Assembly (NCBI GenBank): GCA_024742455.1
Contig: JANSYL010000003.1
Coordinates: 1-64,000, forward strand
Length of the DNA stretch: 64,000 bases
Direction: 5' to 3'
DNA from: Paracoccaceae bacterium
GTDB lineage: Bacteria; Pseudomonadota; Alphaproteobacteria; Rhodobacterales; Rhodobacteraceae
Shown here one piece after another: positions 34,244 to 43,888 of the stretch. The notes under the pieces were generated by a model. It did no database searches. It was given only the letters and a program-made list of their open reading frames with translations, and had not been told where the DNA came from. Both the position numbers and the translations under genes were made by a program. How positions within the stretch are numbered: position 1 is the stretch's first letter; every line of letters begins with the position of its first letter.

Positions 34244-35923
34244 ATGGCAAAACCAACGATGGACGAGTTTGAAGCGCTCCTGAATGAAAGCTTCGAAATT
34301 GACACACCCGACGAGGGCAGCGTTGTCAAAGGCAAGGTGATCGCGATCGAAGCGGGCCAGGCCATCATCGATGTGGGCTACAAGATGGAAGGCCGCGTCG
34401 AACTGAAAGAATTCGCAAATCCCGGGGAAGCGCCCGAAATCGCCGTGGGCGACGAGGTGGAGGTTTACCTTCGCAATGTCGAGAACGCCCGCGGCGAGGC
34501 CGTGCTGAGCCATGAAATGGCGCGGCGCGAGGCCGCTTGGGATCGTCTGGAAAAGGCTTATGCCGCAGAGGAACGCGTCGAAGGCGCGATCTTTGGCCGG
34601 GTCAAGGGCGGTTTCACCGTCGATCTGGGCGGTGCCGTGGCCTTCCTGCCCGGCAGCCAGGTCGATGTGCGCCCGGTGCGCGATGCGGGCCCGCTGATGG
34701 GTCTGAAGCAGCCGTTCCAGGTTCTGAAAATGGATCGTCGTCGCGGCAATATCGTGGTCTCGCGACGTGCGATCCTGGAAGAATCCCGCGCCGAACAGCG
34801 TGCCGAGGTGATCGGCAAGCTGAACGAGGGCGATGTGGTGGACGGTGTCGTCAAGAACATCACCGAATACGGGGCCTTCGTGGACCTCGGCGGTGTCGAC
34901 GGTCTGCTGCATGTCACCGACATGGCCTGGCGCCGCGTGAACGACCCCAAAGAGGTTCTGACCATCGGCGAAACCGTCAAGGTGCAGGTGATCAAGGTCA
35001 ACAAGGACACCCACCGCATCAGCCTCGGCATGAAGCAGCTGATGGATGACCCGTGGGATTCGGTCGAAGCCAAGTTCCCGCTGGAATCGGTCCATACCGG
35101 GCGCGTCACCAACATCACCGATTACGGTGCGTTTGTTGAACTGGAGCCAGGTGTCGAAGGCCTGGTGCACGTTTCGGAAATGTCCTGGACGAAAAAGAAC
35201 GTCCATCCGGGCAAGATCGTGTCCACCAGCCAGGAAGTTGAGGTGATGGTGCTGGAGATCGACACCGTCAAACGGCGTGTGTCGCTTGGCCTGAAACAGA
35301 CCATGCGCAACCCGTGGGAAGTGTTCGAGGAACAGTTCCCGGTCGGCACGCAGGTCGAGGGCGAGGTCAAGAACATCACCGAGTTCGGTCTGTTCGTGGG
35401 TCTCGAAAACGACATCGACGGCATGGTTCACCTGTCCGACCTGACCTGGGAAGGCCGGGGCGAGGACGTGATCGGCAACTACCGCAAGGGCGACGTCGTC
35501 CAGGCGGTCGTGACCGAGATCGACACCGAGAAGGAACGCATCAGCCTATCGATCAAGGCGCTGGGCGGCGATCCGTTCGCGGAAGCGGTCGATGGCGTGA
35601 AGCGCGGCTCGATCATCACCGTCGAGGTGACGGCGATCGAGGATGGCGGGATCGAGGTGGAATACGAGGGCATGAAATCCTTCATCCGCCGGTCGGATCT
35701 GTCGCGGGACCGTGCCGAACAGCGCCCTGAACGCTTCGGCGTGGGCGACAAGGTCGACGTCCGCGTCACCAATGTCGACAGCAAGACCCGCAAGCTGGGC
35801 CTGTCGATCAAGGCGCGCGAGATCGCGGAAGAAAAGGAAGCCGTGGAACAGTACGGCTCGTCCGACTCGGGCGCGTCGCTCGGCGACATCCTGGGCGCCG
35901 CGCTCAAGAAAGACGACGACTGA
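34244..35923 (+). CDS. rpsA: 30S ribosomal protein S1
   Basis: A 559-residue S1 protein with six OB-fold S1 repeats. Clear repeat signatures are IAIEAGQAIIDVGYKMEGRV, GVVKNITEYGAFVDLGGVDG, GRVTNITDYGAFVELEPGVE and GEVKNITEFGLFVGLENDID. It binds mRNA leaders and docks them on the 30S subunit. Length fits the six-domain form. It is preceded by a structured leader and followed by a strong terminator. Confidence 0.98.
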   Translation: MAKPTMDEFEALLNESFEIDTPDEGSVVKGKVIAIEAGQAIIDVGYKMEGRVELKEFANPGEAPEIAVGDEVEVYLRNVENARGEAVLSHEMARREAAWDRLEKAYAAEERVEGAIFGRVKGGFTVDLGGAVAFLPGSQVDVRPVRDAGPLMGLKQPFQVLKMDRRRGNIVVSRRAILEESRAEQRAEVIGKLNEGDVVDGVVKNITEYGAFVDLGGVDGLLHVTDMAWRRVNDPKEVLTIGETVKVQVIKVNKDTHRISLGMKQLMDDPWDSVEAKFPLESVHTGRVTNITDYGAFVELEPGVEGLVHVSEMSWTKKNVHPGKIVSTSQEVEVMVLEIDTVKRRVSLGLKQTMRNPWEVFEEQFPVGTQVEGEVKNITEFGLFVGLENDIDGMVHLSDLTWEGRGEDVIGNYRKGDVVQAVVTEIDTEKERISLSIKALGGDPFAEAVDGVKRGSIITVEVTAIEDGGIEVEYEGMKSFIRRSDLSRDRAEQRPERFGVGDKVDVRVTNVDSKTRKLGLSIKAREIAEEKEAVEQYGSSDSGASLGDILGAALKKDDD

Positions 35924-35952
35924 GTCTTTCGGCGTTCATACCCAAACGCAAA

Positions 35953-35977
35953 CCCCCGCCCGATGGCGGGGGTTTTT
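35953..35977 (+). terminator. intrinsic terminator after rpsA
   Basis: CCCCCGCC-CGAT-GGCGGGGG followed by TTTTT: eight perfect pairs and a tetraloop. Confidence 0.95.
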
Positions 35978-36028
35978 CGTTGAAGGCGCCGGGCAAATGC
36001 CGCGCGCCGCGCCGCCCCCCGGCCAACG

Positions 36029-36709
36029 TCAGCAGTAAACGGGGAAGACCGTGTTCATGCGTTCCACATCCACCTCAAGGAAGGTGACGGTGCTGCCCCG
36101 AACGTCGAACCGGCTTTCGCTCACGCCGCTCGCGGCCAGGCGGCCCGACCCATCCCGCCTGCTGGCGTGCAGGAAAAACCTGCGGTCTGACATGCGGGCA
36201 AGCCTGTACATGCGGTTGGGTTCCAGGCGGAAGAACCCGCGCGTTTGCCATTCGCCATCCATGTTTCGGAAACGCAGGGCGACCTGGATGTCGTCATCGC
36301 AGGTATAGACGCGGACCTGGTGATCGGCAGGGTCAGAGCATTGGATGCCGACCGTCCAGGTTCCTCCATCGGTTTCGATCCGTCTTTCGTGAAACCCGTA
36401 TTCGACGGGGATGTCATCGACCGAGAAAAACGCATCGGTTCCGACCCAAACGCTGCCAGCAGAGAAGGCGCTGTAGTAAAAGGTCCTGTTGTCGGTGAAC
36501 AGGCCGCTCGCCCATCTCTCGCCCGGCGCGAGGATAAGCCAGCCTTCGGTCCGCCACCCCGCTGACCCGTGCTGATAGTGCAATGCGAACCACGCTTCCT
36601 GGGAACAGTTGTTCTCGAGCACGAATTCCCAAGGTGCGGCTTTTCCCGCTGTTGCCGTGGACATCACGAAGGTGAACCCGGCAATCAGTAACGCAATCAA
36701 TCGACCCAT
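36029..36709 (-). CDS. exported DUF1036-like protein
   Basis: About 226 residues with a signal peptide (LIALLIAGFTFVMSTATAGK, cleavage near 24). The mature part looks like two related beta domains. Domain 1 has FVLENNCSQEAWFALHYQHG and TEGWLILAPGERWASGLF, a DUF1036-type pattern; domain 2 has ALRFRNMDGEWQTRGFFRLE, which repeats the same theme. Cysteines at about 33, 127 and 137 and at the C-terminus could form disulphides. Function unknown. Start at ATG 36709; the frame is open 18 codons further upstream. Confidence 0.65.
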   Translation of the reverse strand: MGRLIALLIAGFTFVMSTATAGKAAPWEFVLENNCSQEAWFALHYQHGSAGWRTEGWLILAPGERWASGLFTDNRTFYYSAFSAGSVWVGTDAFFSVDDIPVEYGFHERRIETDGGTWTVGIQCSDPADHQVRVYTCDDDIQVALRFRNMDGEWQTRGFFRLEPNRMYRLARMSDRRFFLHASRRDGSGRLAASGVSESRFDVRGSTVTFLEVDVERMNTVFPVYC

Positions 36710-36861
36710 GACATGTTCCCACTTGTGTGCGGTCAGGCTAGCAGCCGCACCGCAGCAGGGCAAATTGCCGGACAGGGCCAGCGCCTTTCCCGAGGAACCG
36801 ATCGTCGGGTCACGCTGTAGCGAAATCGGTGCGGACGCCGCCCGGGCTGCAGGGACGTTTG

Positions 36862-37563
36862 CTATTCGGACAGCGTGACGGTGTAGCTGATCCGGTCGGT
36901 AACCAGCCGCGTGACCTGACGCGCGACCGGGGTGCCGTCCGCGTCACGGGCGGTGCGGGTCAGCGTCAGAAGCCCGGTATGCCGGTCGACGGCGAGCGCC
37001 ACGGACTCGCCCATGCTGGTCACCTCGGCGACAAGCTGATCGTCGATACGCGCAAGCGGCAGGGCGATTTCCGCGCAGATCAGGTCAAGCGCAACGGGCA
37101 GTGTTTCGGGCAGACCGGGCGCCTGTCCGGCCGGTACGGTGACCAGATCGAGCCCGACGCGCACACCCTCGGCCTTCAGGATGCGTTCCAGTTCATGAAC
37201 CCGCGCGCTGCCGAACAGGTCGGCCTCCTCCGGCGTGGCCGGACGTTCGGTGTTGCGGGGGCGGAAGACCTCGAAAACGGCCGGTGTGCCGTCGATGCCG
37301 AGGATCCGGTGATAGCCCGGTGCGCTGCGGCGCGCCGGGGCTGCCTGCGGGTCGGCCACCACGGTGCCGCGCCCCGGTTTACGGTCGAGCATGCCCATGC
37401 CTTCCAGCGACATCAGCGCCCGGCGCATCGTGCCCTGGCTGACACCGAATTCATCGGCCAGCCCGAATTCGTTCGGCAGGCGCAGGCCTGGGGCCCACTC
37501 ACCGGTCTTGATCCTGCGGATCATCTCGGTTTCGGCGGCTTTGTAGAGCGGCAGGCGCGCCAT
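36862..37563 (-). CDS. GntR-family regulator with UTRA domain
   Basis: A 233-residue HutC-subfamily regulator. The winged HTH is in residues 1-68 (GLADEFGVSQGTMRRALMSL, then GRGTVV as the wing tip). The UTRA ligand-binding domain covers about 88-228. Ligand unknown; members of this subfamily sense small metabolites. It follows the exonuclease gene (ending 37591) in the reverse order and starts 27 bases downstream of that stop, so it may be the distal gene of that operon. Confidence 0.88.
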   Translation of the reverse strand: MARLPLYKAAETEMIRRIKTGEWAPGLRLPNEFGLADEFGVSQGTMRRALMSLEGMGMLDRKPGRGTVVADPQAAPARRSAPGYHRILGIDGTPAVFEVFRPRNTERPATPEEADLFGSARVHELERILKAEGVRVGLDLVTVPAGQAPGLPETLPVALDLICAEIALPLARIDDQLVAEVTSMGESVALAVDRHTGLLTLTRTARDADGTPVARQVTRLVTDRISYTVTLSE

Positions 37564-37590
37564 GGCGGTCCCCGTGGGTTGCGGATCGTC

Positions 37591-39588
37591 TCAGTTCAGA
37601 TGTTCGATCAGGCGGGCGTGCTGGTCAAAGGCCGCGATCAGGCTGCCAAGATCGGGCTGGCCGGTGGCTGACAGCATCGGGATCATCTTGCGGAACGCCT
37701 CGGCCGTGCCGAGCGCATCCCCAATGGCGGTGTGGCGGTCGGCCTCGGGGATCGTGATTTCAAGCCGGGCGCAGAGCGCGTCCAGCGTATGTTCGGCGGA
37801 CTGGCCGTAAAGGATGGCCGAACACAGCACGGTGTCGAGGATCGGCTGATCGAAGCGTTTGCCGATCTCGCGTTCGCGGCGCCGAAGAAAGGCCATGTCG
37901 AAGGGCGCGTTGTGGGCCACCAGTACGCAGCCGTCGGCGAAGGTGTGAAACCGGCCCAGCGCCTCGGCGACACCGGGGGCGTCGGCGACCATCTCGTTGG
38001 TGATATGATGCACCTCGGTCGAGGCGGCGGGGATCTTGCGGCCCGGGTTCACCAGCATGTCGAAGCGTTCCTGCGCCACCAGCTTGCCATTGACCACCCG
38101 CACGGCAGCGATCTGGCACACCTCGTCGACCTGGGGGTTAAGGCCCGTTGTTTCGGTATCGAAGATCACGAAGCTGAGGGATTTCAGCGGCGCCTGTGCC
38201 AGGTCATCGGGCAGGGCGGCGTTCAGAAGGTCGAAATCATACATCACCGTGCGGGTCTTGGTATCGGTCCGCGGCATGGCAAGCGGCAGGGCAAAGCGCA
38301 GCGCATGGCGACCGGGGCCCGCGGGTTCGATCCGTATTTCGGTACCATGACACAAAAGCACGTCCGACCCTGCAAAGCCCGCAATGCCCGGCGAAAGGGG
38401 GTCGGACAGCCAGCTGCGCACGGCGGCGTCATCGGGGCTGTCGCCCTCGGCCTCGAGGCTCAGGATCGCCATGTCGGCGGCAATGCTGGCCTGGGTCAGG
38501 CGGAAGGCCCGGCCGCCATGGCCCGACCAATCCAGCGTAAGGCGTTCCAGCATCCGTGTGATTGCGAAACCGTCGCAGCGCAGCGTCATGTCCTCGAGCG
38601 CGCTGTCGAGCGGCACGTCCTTGCGCCCGAGCCGCGCCACGAGGCCGGCGGCAAGATCGCTTGCGCGCAGTTCCTCCATCGGCCACCAGAGCGTGTCGGT
38701 CGCCGCCTTGCGCGCGGTGACCTCCTGCATGAGCGCGTGCAGCGGGTGGCCCTTGGGCAGGTCGGGCAGGGCAGCGGCAACGCCGTCCACCATACGGGTC
38801 AGCAGATGTGATCGTTCGGCCTGGATACGCAGGCTGTCGCCGACATCGCGCAGCAGCAGAACATAGCCTGGGCGGTCGGTTTCCTGCCCCTCGAGCCACA
38901 AGAGCCGCATCCGCGCCTCGAGCAGGCGGGCGTTCGACCGGGTGGTCACGAGGATATCCGTGCCCTCCTCATGGCCCGACTCGGCGAGCCGGTCATAGGC
39001 CTGCCGGATGGGTGCCATCCTCAACAGCCCGGTGACGGGACGCCCGAGGCCAAGCGCCTCGGTTTCGCCGAGGATGTCGCGCGCGTGACCGTTGTAAAGT
39101 GCGATGCTATGGGATGGGGTGCAGAACAGCACGCCATCGGGCACCTCGGCCAGCAGGGTTTCCAGCCGGGTCTTTTCACTGGTCAGCCGTGCGGTTTCGC
39201 GGCCCACGGCCAGCGCCATCGCGTTGCGCGTTTCGGTCAGGTTAGACGCGACAGCGGCGGCAGCGGGGGCCAGGTCACCCAGGTATCGCGCAGTCCGCTG
39301 ATCGATGCCGGCCTCCACCTCGCTATGGGCGCGGGCGCGCATTTCGGCGGCCAGGCGTTCGACGGGGCGGGCCACGTTTTCGTCGAACAACACCCAGACC
39401 CAGGTCGACAGGCCGAAGATCGCCAGAACCGCAACGACCCCCGCGATGACGAAGGAGCTGAGCGCGTGATCCTCGCCCAGCCGCACATAGCCCAGCGTCA
39501 GCCCTGCGATCACGAGGGCCGAGCCGCCAACGGCCAGCAGGGCGAAGAACAGGAATATTCGCAGGCGCAGACTGAGATGGCTGAACAT
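37591..39588 (-). CDS. membrane-anchored 3'-5' exonuclease with sensor-like N-terminus
   Basis: About 665 residues. Two N-terminal helices (about 8-32 and 42-66) are followed by a HAMP-like stretch (ENVARPVERLAAEMRARAHS) and a PAS-like region (about 130-240) that includes VLFCTPSHSIALYNGHARDI. A poorly conserved region resembling a histidine-kinase catalytic module precedes a DnaQ/PolC-type DEDDh exonuclease domain at about 465-645 (FVIFDTETTGLNPQ, HNAPFDMAFL, DRHTAIGDALGTA). The ATG at 39588 follows AGGAGG at nine bases. It lies at the end of the acs-symporter operon. The union of a sensor-type N-terminus and an exonuclease suggests that the nuclease fold is used in signalling; that is inference. 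Confidence 0.85.
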   Translation of the reverse strand: MFSHLSLRLRIFLFFALLAVGGSALVIAGLTLGYVRLGEDHALSSFVIAGVVAVLAIFGLSTWVWVLFDENVARPVERLAAEMRARAHSEVEAGIDQRTARYLGDLAPAAAAVASNLTETRNAMALAVGRETARLTSEKTRLETLLAEVPDGVLFCTPSHSIALYNGHARDILGETEALGLGRPVTGLLRMAPIRQAYDRLAESGHEEGTDILVTTRSNARLLEARMRLLWLEGQETDRPGYVLLLRDVGDSLRIQAERSHLLTRMVDGVAAALPDLPKGHPLHALMQEVTARKAATDTLWWPMEELRASDLAAGLVARLGRKDVPLDSALEDMTLRCDGFAITRMLERLTLDWSGHGGRAFRLTQASIAADMAILSLEAEGDSPDDAAVRSWLSDPLSPGIAGFAGSDVLLCHGTEIRIEPAGPGRHALRFALPLAMPRTDTKTRTVMYDFDLLNAALPDDLAQAPLKSLSFVIFDTETTGLNPQVDEVCQIAAVRVVNGKLVAQERFDMLVNPGRKIPAASTEVHHITNEMVADAPGVAEALGRFHTFADGCVLVAHNAPFDMAFLRRREREIGKRFDQPILDTVLCSAILYGQSAEHTLDALCARLEITIPEADRHTAIGDALGTAEAFRKMIPMLSATGQPDLGSLIAAFDQHARLIEHLN

Positions 39589-39660
39589 GGTCGGGGGCCT
39601 CCTCCTTGCCCCGTGTTCGGCGGTCCGGCGGTCGCGCAACGCCGGACATCCGCCGGGATG

Positions 39661-40194
39661 TTAGCTGCCGATGGCCTCCCCCCGACAGACGGCGGCGATG
39701 ATCGGGTCGTCCCCCCCGACATCGCGCCAGATGACGTTTTCAGGCTGGCCCGCCGCGTCGAATTCGGTTTCGGGCAAAATCTCGGCCCGGCGGCCCCGGT
39801 CGCAATCGACAAGGGCGGGCAGCACCATTTGCGGCTGCCAGCGTTCCTGCCTGCGCATCTGCACCACCAGAATGCCCGATCCGGGCGCGGTTTCCACGGT
39901 CTCGGACGGCGAATAGCCGATGAACCCGCGCACCCAGGGTTCGACATAGGTCCAGGGCTGGTACCAGGCCTGTTGCTGGCGTTCCGAAATCACCACCAGG
40001 TCCTCGGCCATTGTGGACCGCACGCCATCATACCAGCCGTATTCGAGGCCGATGGTCGCCACGATCATGCCGAGGCCCGCACCGACGGGAATGATCCCCT
40101 TGGGAAGCCGCTTGCCGCTGAGATGGCGCAAAAGCAGTGCGATACCGGCCCCGGAAAAACCAGCGAAAACCGCCGTGATCAGTGCCCAGAACAT
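39661..40194 (-). CDS. hypothetical membrane protein in the acs-symporter operon
   Basis: A 177-residue protein with two N-terminal hydrophobic segments (about 3-22 and 33-50). A soluble part follows with DGVRSTMAEDLVVISERQQQ, WYQPWTYVEPWVRGFIGYSP and a single Cys in DCDRGRR. I do not recognise the family. It sits between the cNMP/CBS/DUF294 gene and the exonuclease gene, 16 bases after the stop of the former, so co-expression is likely. Confidence 0.6.
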   Translation of the reverse strand: MFWALITAVFAGFSGAGIALLLRHLSGKRLPKGIIPVGAGLGMIVATIGLEYGWYDGVRSTMAEDLVVISERQQQAWYQPWTYVEPWVRGFIGYSPSETVETAPGSGILVVQMRRQERWQPQMVLPALVDCDRGRRAEILPETEFDAAGQPENVIWRDVGGDDPIIAAVCRGEAIGS

Positions 40195-40210
40195 TCAGCC
40201 CTCGCTGTCA

Positions 40211-42022
40211 TCAATTCAGATATCCGCCGCGGGACCCCGCCGCGGATTGCATGGTTTTGATCACCACGAAGGCATCGCGCAAGTGGCTGCGTTCAAAATC
40301 GCTGAGATCAGCGGGCGACATGAAGTTGTCGGGCTTCTCGCCGCGCTTGATCTGGTCGGCCTGATGGACCAGCCGGGTTTCCGCGATCATGTCATAGGCA
40401 TCTAGCAAGTCGCGCCCGCCACCCGCTGATACCGCGCCGACCTCGATGGCGGCCTGCAGGCGGGCGCGGGTGTTGGCCTGCGTCAGCTGGCCGGTCAGGG
40501 CGTAGATGCGTCCGAGGTCGACCACGGGCACCACGCCGTTATGCTTGAGATCGATGGTGTTCTTGTGTTCGCCGGACCGCACTGTTGCGAAGCCGCGGAA
40601 CAGCCCCAGCGGCGGGGTATGTTTGAGCGAGTTCGACACCATATGCGCCACGAAGATCGAGTTCTTGGCGGCCTTGGCCAGTGTGCTTTCCTGCAGATCG
40701 GCGAAAAGGGATTCCGTGCCGCCGATGGGGCGAAGGTCGAACATGACCGAGGCCAGCATCTGCGCCTCGGGATTGGGCTTGGCGATCCAGCCGTCGAAAT
40801 ATTCGCGCCAGACCCGCAGCGGCTGACGCCATTTGATGTTTGTCGCCATCATGTCGCCGGGGCAATAGAAATACCCCGCCTTGTCGAGCCCGTCGGAGAC
40901 GAACCTGGCCAGCGCGGCGAAATATTCGTCATGGGGGGGCGTCGCGGCATCGTCGAGGATCAGGCAATTGTCCTGGTCGCTGACCCCGGTCTGTTCCTGG
41001 CGGCCCTGGCTGCCGCAGGCGAGCCAGAGATAGGGCACGGGCGGCGGCCCCAGTTCCTGTTCGGCCAGTGCCAGCAGGCGGCGGGTCGTTGCATCGCCGA
41101 TATCCGTGATCAGGCGGGTGACCACGTGGTGCGGGTTCTGGGCACTGACGAGCTGCACCAGGAGCTCGGGGATTTTGGCGGTGATCGTCGCCAGCTTGTC
41201 CGGGTCGGGCGCTGCCGCGATATCCTGGATCAGGGCGGCTGACGACGTGGCCTGGAATCGCGTCAGGTCTGTCTGCGTGAGAATCCCGGCAAGCTTGCCC
41301 CCGTCAACGACCGGCATATGGGTAAAGCCGTTTTCGACCATCGAATGCAGGACGTCGGCCACCAGTGCCGAGGGGGGCAGCGTGATCGGGTCCCGCGTCA
41401 TCACCCTGGCCACCGGGGTATCTGTGGGCAGCCCTTCGGCCACGGCGCGCGCGGTGATGTCGCCGGTGGTCAGGATGCCGGTGACCGCGTCCGCATCCGT
41501 CACGATGATGCAGGAGACATGGATGTCCCGCATCCGGCGCGCGGCCTCGATCAGCGGCGTGTCCTGTGCGCAGGTCAGCGGATCGCGCGTCATCAGATCG
41601 CTGAGCACCATCGTCGTGATGTCCTGGCGCCGGGCGGCGGCCGGCCGGGTCCGGTCGAAGAACCGCAGGATGCGCGGGTGATCCTTGACGAGATTCCTGA
41701 ACACCTCGGCGGGGATGGAGATGAGGCGGCTGTCGGTGGCGGCGACCGCGTTGACCGAGGCGATGCCGTCCTTCATCAGCCCGCGTTCGCCGAACGAGTT
41801 CTTCGGCCCGAGGATCGAAAGCGTCTCGCCCGCCTGGTCGGTGATGTCGATGCGGCCTTCGAGAATGAGATAGAGCGCCTTGAGCCGATCGCCGACGCGG
41901 TAGATCGGGTCGCGTTCGGAAAAGTCGCTGACCGTGACCTGGCCTGCAAGATCGGCGCGCTCGGCCTCGGACAGGGCGTCATAGGGATGGGTCTGTGCCA
42001 GAATGGCGGCGATATCGGCCAT
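40211..42022 (-). CDS. cNMP-binding / CBS / DUF294 nucleotidyltransferase-like protein
   Basis: About 603 residues. A cyclic-nucleotide-binding domain covers about 10-125 (YLILEGRIDITDQAGETLSI), with GERGLMKDGI as the phosphate-binding-type loop. A CBS pair covers about 140-265 (MTRDPLTCAQDTPLIEAARR, VMTRDPITLPPSALVADVLH). A DUF294 nucleotidyltransferase-like domain starts near 300 (ACGSQGRQEQTGVSDQDNCL) with the GSxGRxE and DxD pattern, and its partner domain reaches the C-terminus. This architecture is common next to acetate symporters and acs, presumably as a nucleotide sensor of energy state. The ATG at 42022 begins the cNMP domain. Confidence 0.9.
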   Translation of the reverse strand: MADIAAILAQTHPYDALSEAERADLAGQVTVSDFSERDPIYRVGDRLKALYLILEGRIDITDQAGETLSILGPKNSFGERGLMKDGIASVNAVAATDSRLISIPAEVFRNLVKDHPRILRFFDRTRPAAARRQDITTMVLSDLMTRDPLTCAQDTPLIEAARRMRDIHVSCIIVTDADAVTGILTTGDITARAVAEGLPTDTPVARVMTRDPITLPPSALVADVLHSMVENGFTHMPVVDGGKLAGILTQTDLTRFQATSSAALIQDIAAAPDPDKLATITAKIPELLVQLVSAQNPHHVVTRLITDIGDATTRRLLALAEQELGPPPVPYLWLACGSQGRQEQTGVSDQDNCLILDDAATPPHDEYFAALARFVSDGLDKAGYFYCPGDMMATNIKWRQPLRVWREYFDGWIAKPNPEAQMLASVMFDLRPIGGTESLFADLQESTLAKAAKNSIFVAHMVSNSLKHTPPLGLFRGFATVRSGEHKNTIDLKHNGVVPVVDLGRIYALTGQLTQANTRARLQAAIEVGAVSAGGGRDLLDAYDMIAETRLVHQADQIKRGEKPDNFMSPADLSDFERSHLRDAFVVIKTMQSAAGSRGGYLN

Positions 42023-42043
42023 GATCTGTCCCTTCGCACCACG

Positions 42044-42076
42044 AAAAAGGCGCACCCCGTAGGATCGGGATGCGCC
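42044..42076 (-). terminator. intrinsic terminator between symporter and DUF294 gene
   Basis: On the minus strand GGCGCATCCC, an eight-base loop, and GGGGTGCGCC (one T-G pair) are followed by TTTTT. A second hairpin, AGGGCCTGCG-GTGT-CGCAGGCCCT (plus-strand 42089-42112), lies just upstream on the transcript. Together they should separate the symporter transcript from the downstream genes, at least partly. Confidence 0.8.
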
Positions 42077-42088
42077 GGGATTTTTGCT

Positions 42089-42112
42089 AGGGCCTGCGGT
42101 GTCGCAGGCCCT
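42089..42112 (-). other. perfect 10-bp hairpin after the symporter gene
   Basis: AGGGCCTGCG and CGCAGGCCCT pair over ten bases with a four-base loop, 18 bases after the symporter stop on the minus strand. It is not followed by a T-run on that strand and probably protects the transcript end or acts with the terminator at 42044-42076. Confidence 0.6.
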
Positions 42113-42130
42113 GCGTTTTGTCTCAGACGA

Positions 42131-43873
42131 TCACTTGTTGACCGCGGCGCCTGCACCACGCGGGATGCGGACGCTTTCGACCAGGTCTTGGATCTCCTTC
42201 GGCGGTGCGGCGGTGATGCCGGACACCACGTAGGCCACGACGAAGTTGAACAGCGCGCCGATCGGACCGAAATGTGTCGGTGGGATGCCGAACAGATACT
42301 GGTCCGGGGTCAGGGCGTTGGTGCCCGGGATGAAGAAGACGCCCAGGAACAGGAACAGATAGGTACAGGTCGAAACCAGACCTGCGATCATGCCCCAGGT
42401 TGCCCCGGCCGAGTTCATCCGCTTGGAGAAGATACCCATCATCAGGGCCGGGAACAGCGTTGCCGCCGCCAGACCGAAGGCCAGGGCCACCACCTGCGCG
42501 GCGAAGCCGGGCGGGTTGAGACCCAGATAGGTGGCCAATGCGATCGCCCCCGCCATTGAGATCCGGGCGGCTAGGAGTTCGCCCTTCTCCGTGATGTTGG
42601 GATTGATCACCGACTTGATGAGATCGTGACTGATCGCCGACGAGATGGCGAGCAGCAGACCCGCCGCTGTCGACAGGGCCGCAGCGATACCACCCGCCGC
42701 GATCAGCGCGATCACCCAGCCGGGCAGACCTGCGATCTCGGGGTTGGCCAGCACGAGGATGTCACGGTTGAATGTGACAAGCTCGTTGTCATCGCCGGCG
42801 GTGTACTGGATGCGACCGTCGCCGTTCTTGTCCTCGACACCGAGAAGGCCGGTGACCTCCCAGGTCTGGAACCAGTCAGGCAGGTCTTCCTGAAGCACCG
42901 CTTCGCCCTGCGTCCCTTCGGGCCACATGGTGGTGATGATGTTCAGACGTGCCATGGCACCCACTGCCGGAGCGGTGAGGTACAGAAGCGCGATGAACAC
43001 CAGCGCCCAACCGGCCGACCAACGGGCGTCGGCCACTTTCGGCACGGTGAAGAAGCGGATGATGACGTGCGGCAGACCCGCGGTACCGATCATCAGCGAC
43101 AAGGTGTAGAGCGCCATCAGCCAGGGGTTGGTGGTCGCCGTGTACTCGTTGAAGCCCAGATCGGTCAGCAGACCGTCCAGCGTGGTCAGCAGCGGAACGC
43201 CCGCTTCGACGCCACCCGGCAGACCTTCGGACATGTTCGAGAACAGGCCCAGACCCGGGATCGGGTTACCGGTCAGCTGCAGCGAGATGAACACAGCCGG
43301 GATGGTGTAGGCGATGATCAGAACGCAGTACTGTGCCACCTGCGTGTAGGTGATGCCCTTCATCCCGCCGAGAACGGCGTAGACGAAAACCACCGCCGAC
43401 GCGATGTACAGACCGGTGGTGATCTCGACCTCGAGGAAGCGCGAGAAGGCAACGCCTGCCCCGGTCATCTGGCCGATAACGTAGGTGACCGAGATGACGA
43501 TAAGGCAGATGACGCCCACGACCCGTGCCGTGTTCGAGTAGTACCGGTCACCGATGAATTCCGGCACGGTGTATTTGCCGAATTTCCGCAGATACGGCGC
43601 CAGAAGCATCGCCATCAGCACGTAGCCGCCGGTCCAACCCATCAGGAAGAGCGAGTTGTTGTAGCCGACGAACGCGATGAGACCGGCCATCGAGATGAAG
43701 GACGCGGCCGACATCCAGTCAGCAGCGGTCGCCATCCCGTTGACGACGGGGTTCACCCCCCGGCCAGCGGCGTAGAATTCAGATGTGGAACCCGCGCGGG
43801 CCCAGATCGCGATACCGAAGTAGAGCGCAAACGACAGCCCTACGACGATGATATTGAGTGTTGTTTGATCCAT
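42131..43873 (-). CDS. sodium:solute symporter (acetate-type)
   Basis: A 580-residue SSS-family transporter with about thirteen helices. The N-terminus has YAAGRGVNPVVNGMATAADW and the SSS signature region reads IAAGGIAAALSTAAGLLLAI. It resembles the VC_2705/ActP-like branch that works with a small DUF4212 subunit. A hydrophilic loop near residue 355 reads EDKNGDGRIQYTAGDD, an EF-hand-like calcium loop lacking the last acidic ligand. With acs upstream in the run, acetate or another short carboxylate is the likely substrate. The DUF4212 gene ends 15 bases before this start. Confidence 0.92.
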   Translation of the reverse strand: MDQTTLNIIVVGLSFALYFGIAIWARAGSTSEFYAAGRGVNPVVNGMATAADWMSAASFISMAGLIAFVGYNNSLFLMGWTGGYVLMAMLLAPYLRKFGKYTVPEFIGDRYYSNTARVVGVICLIVISVTYVIGQMTGAGVAFSRFLEVEITTGLYIASAVVFVYAVLGGMKGITYTQVAQYCVLIIAYTIPAVFISLQLTGNPIPGLGLFSNMSEGLPGGVEAGVPLLTTLDGLLTDLGFNEYTATTNPWLMALYTLSLMIGTAGLPHVIIRFFTVPKVADARWSAGWALVFIALLYLTAPAVGAMARLNIITTMWPEGTQGEAVLQEDLPDWFQTWEVTGLLGVEDKNGDGRIQYTAGDDNELVTFNRDILVLANPEIAGLPGWVIALIAAGGIAAALSTAAGLLLAISSAISHDLIKSVINPNITEKGELLAARISMAGAIALATYLGLNPPGFAAQVVALAFGLAAATLFPALMMGIFSKRMNSAGATWGMIAGLVSTCTYLFLFLGVFFIPGTNALTPDQYLFGIPPTHFGPIGALFNFVVAYVVSGITAAPPKEIQDLVESVRIPRGAGAAVNK

Positions 43874-43888
43874 GGTTTGGTCCGTCCC

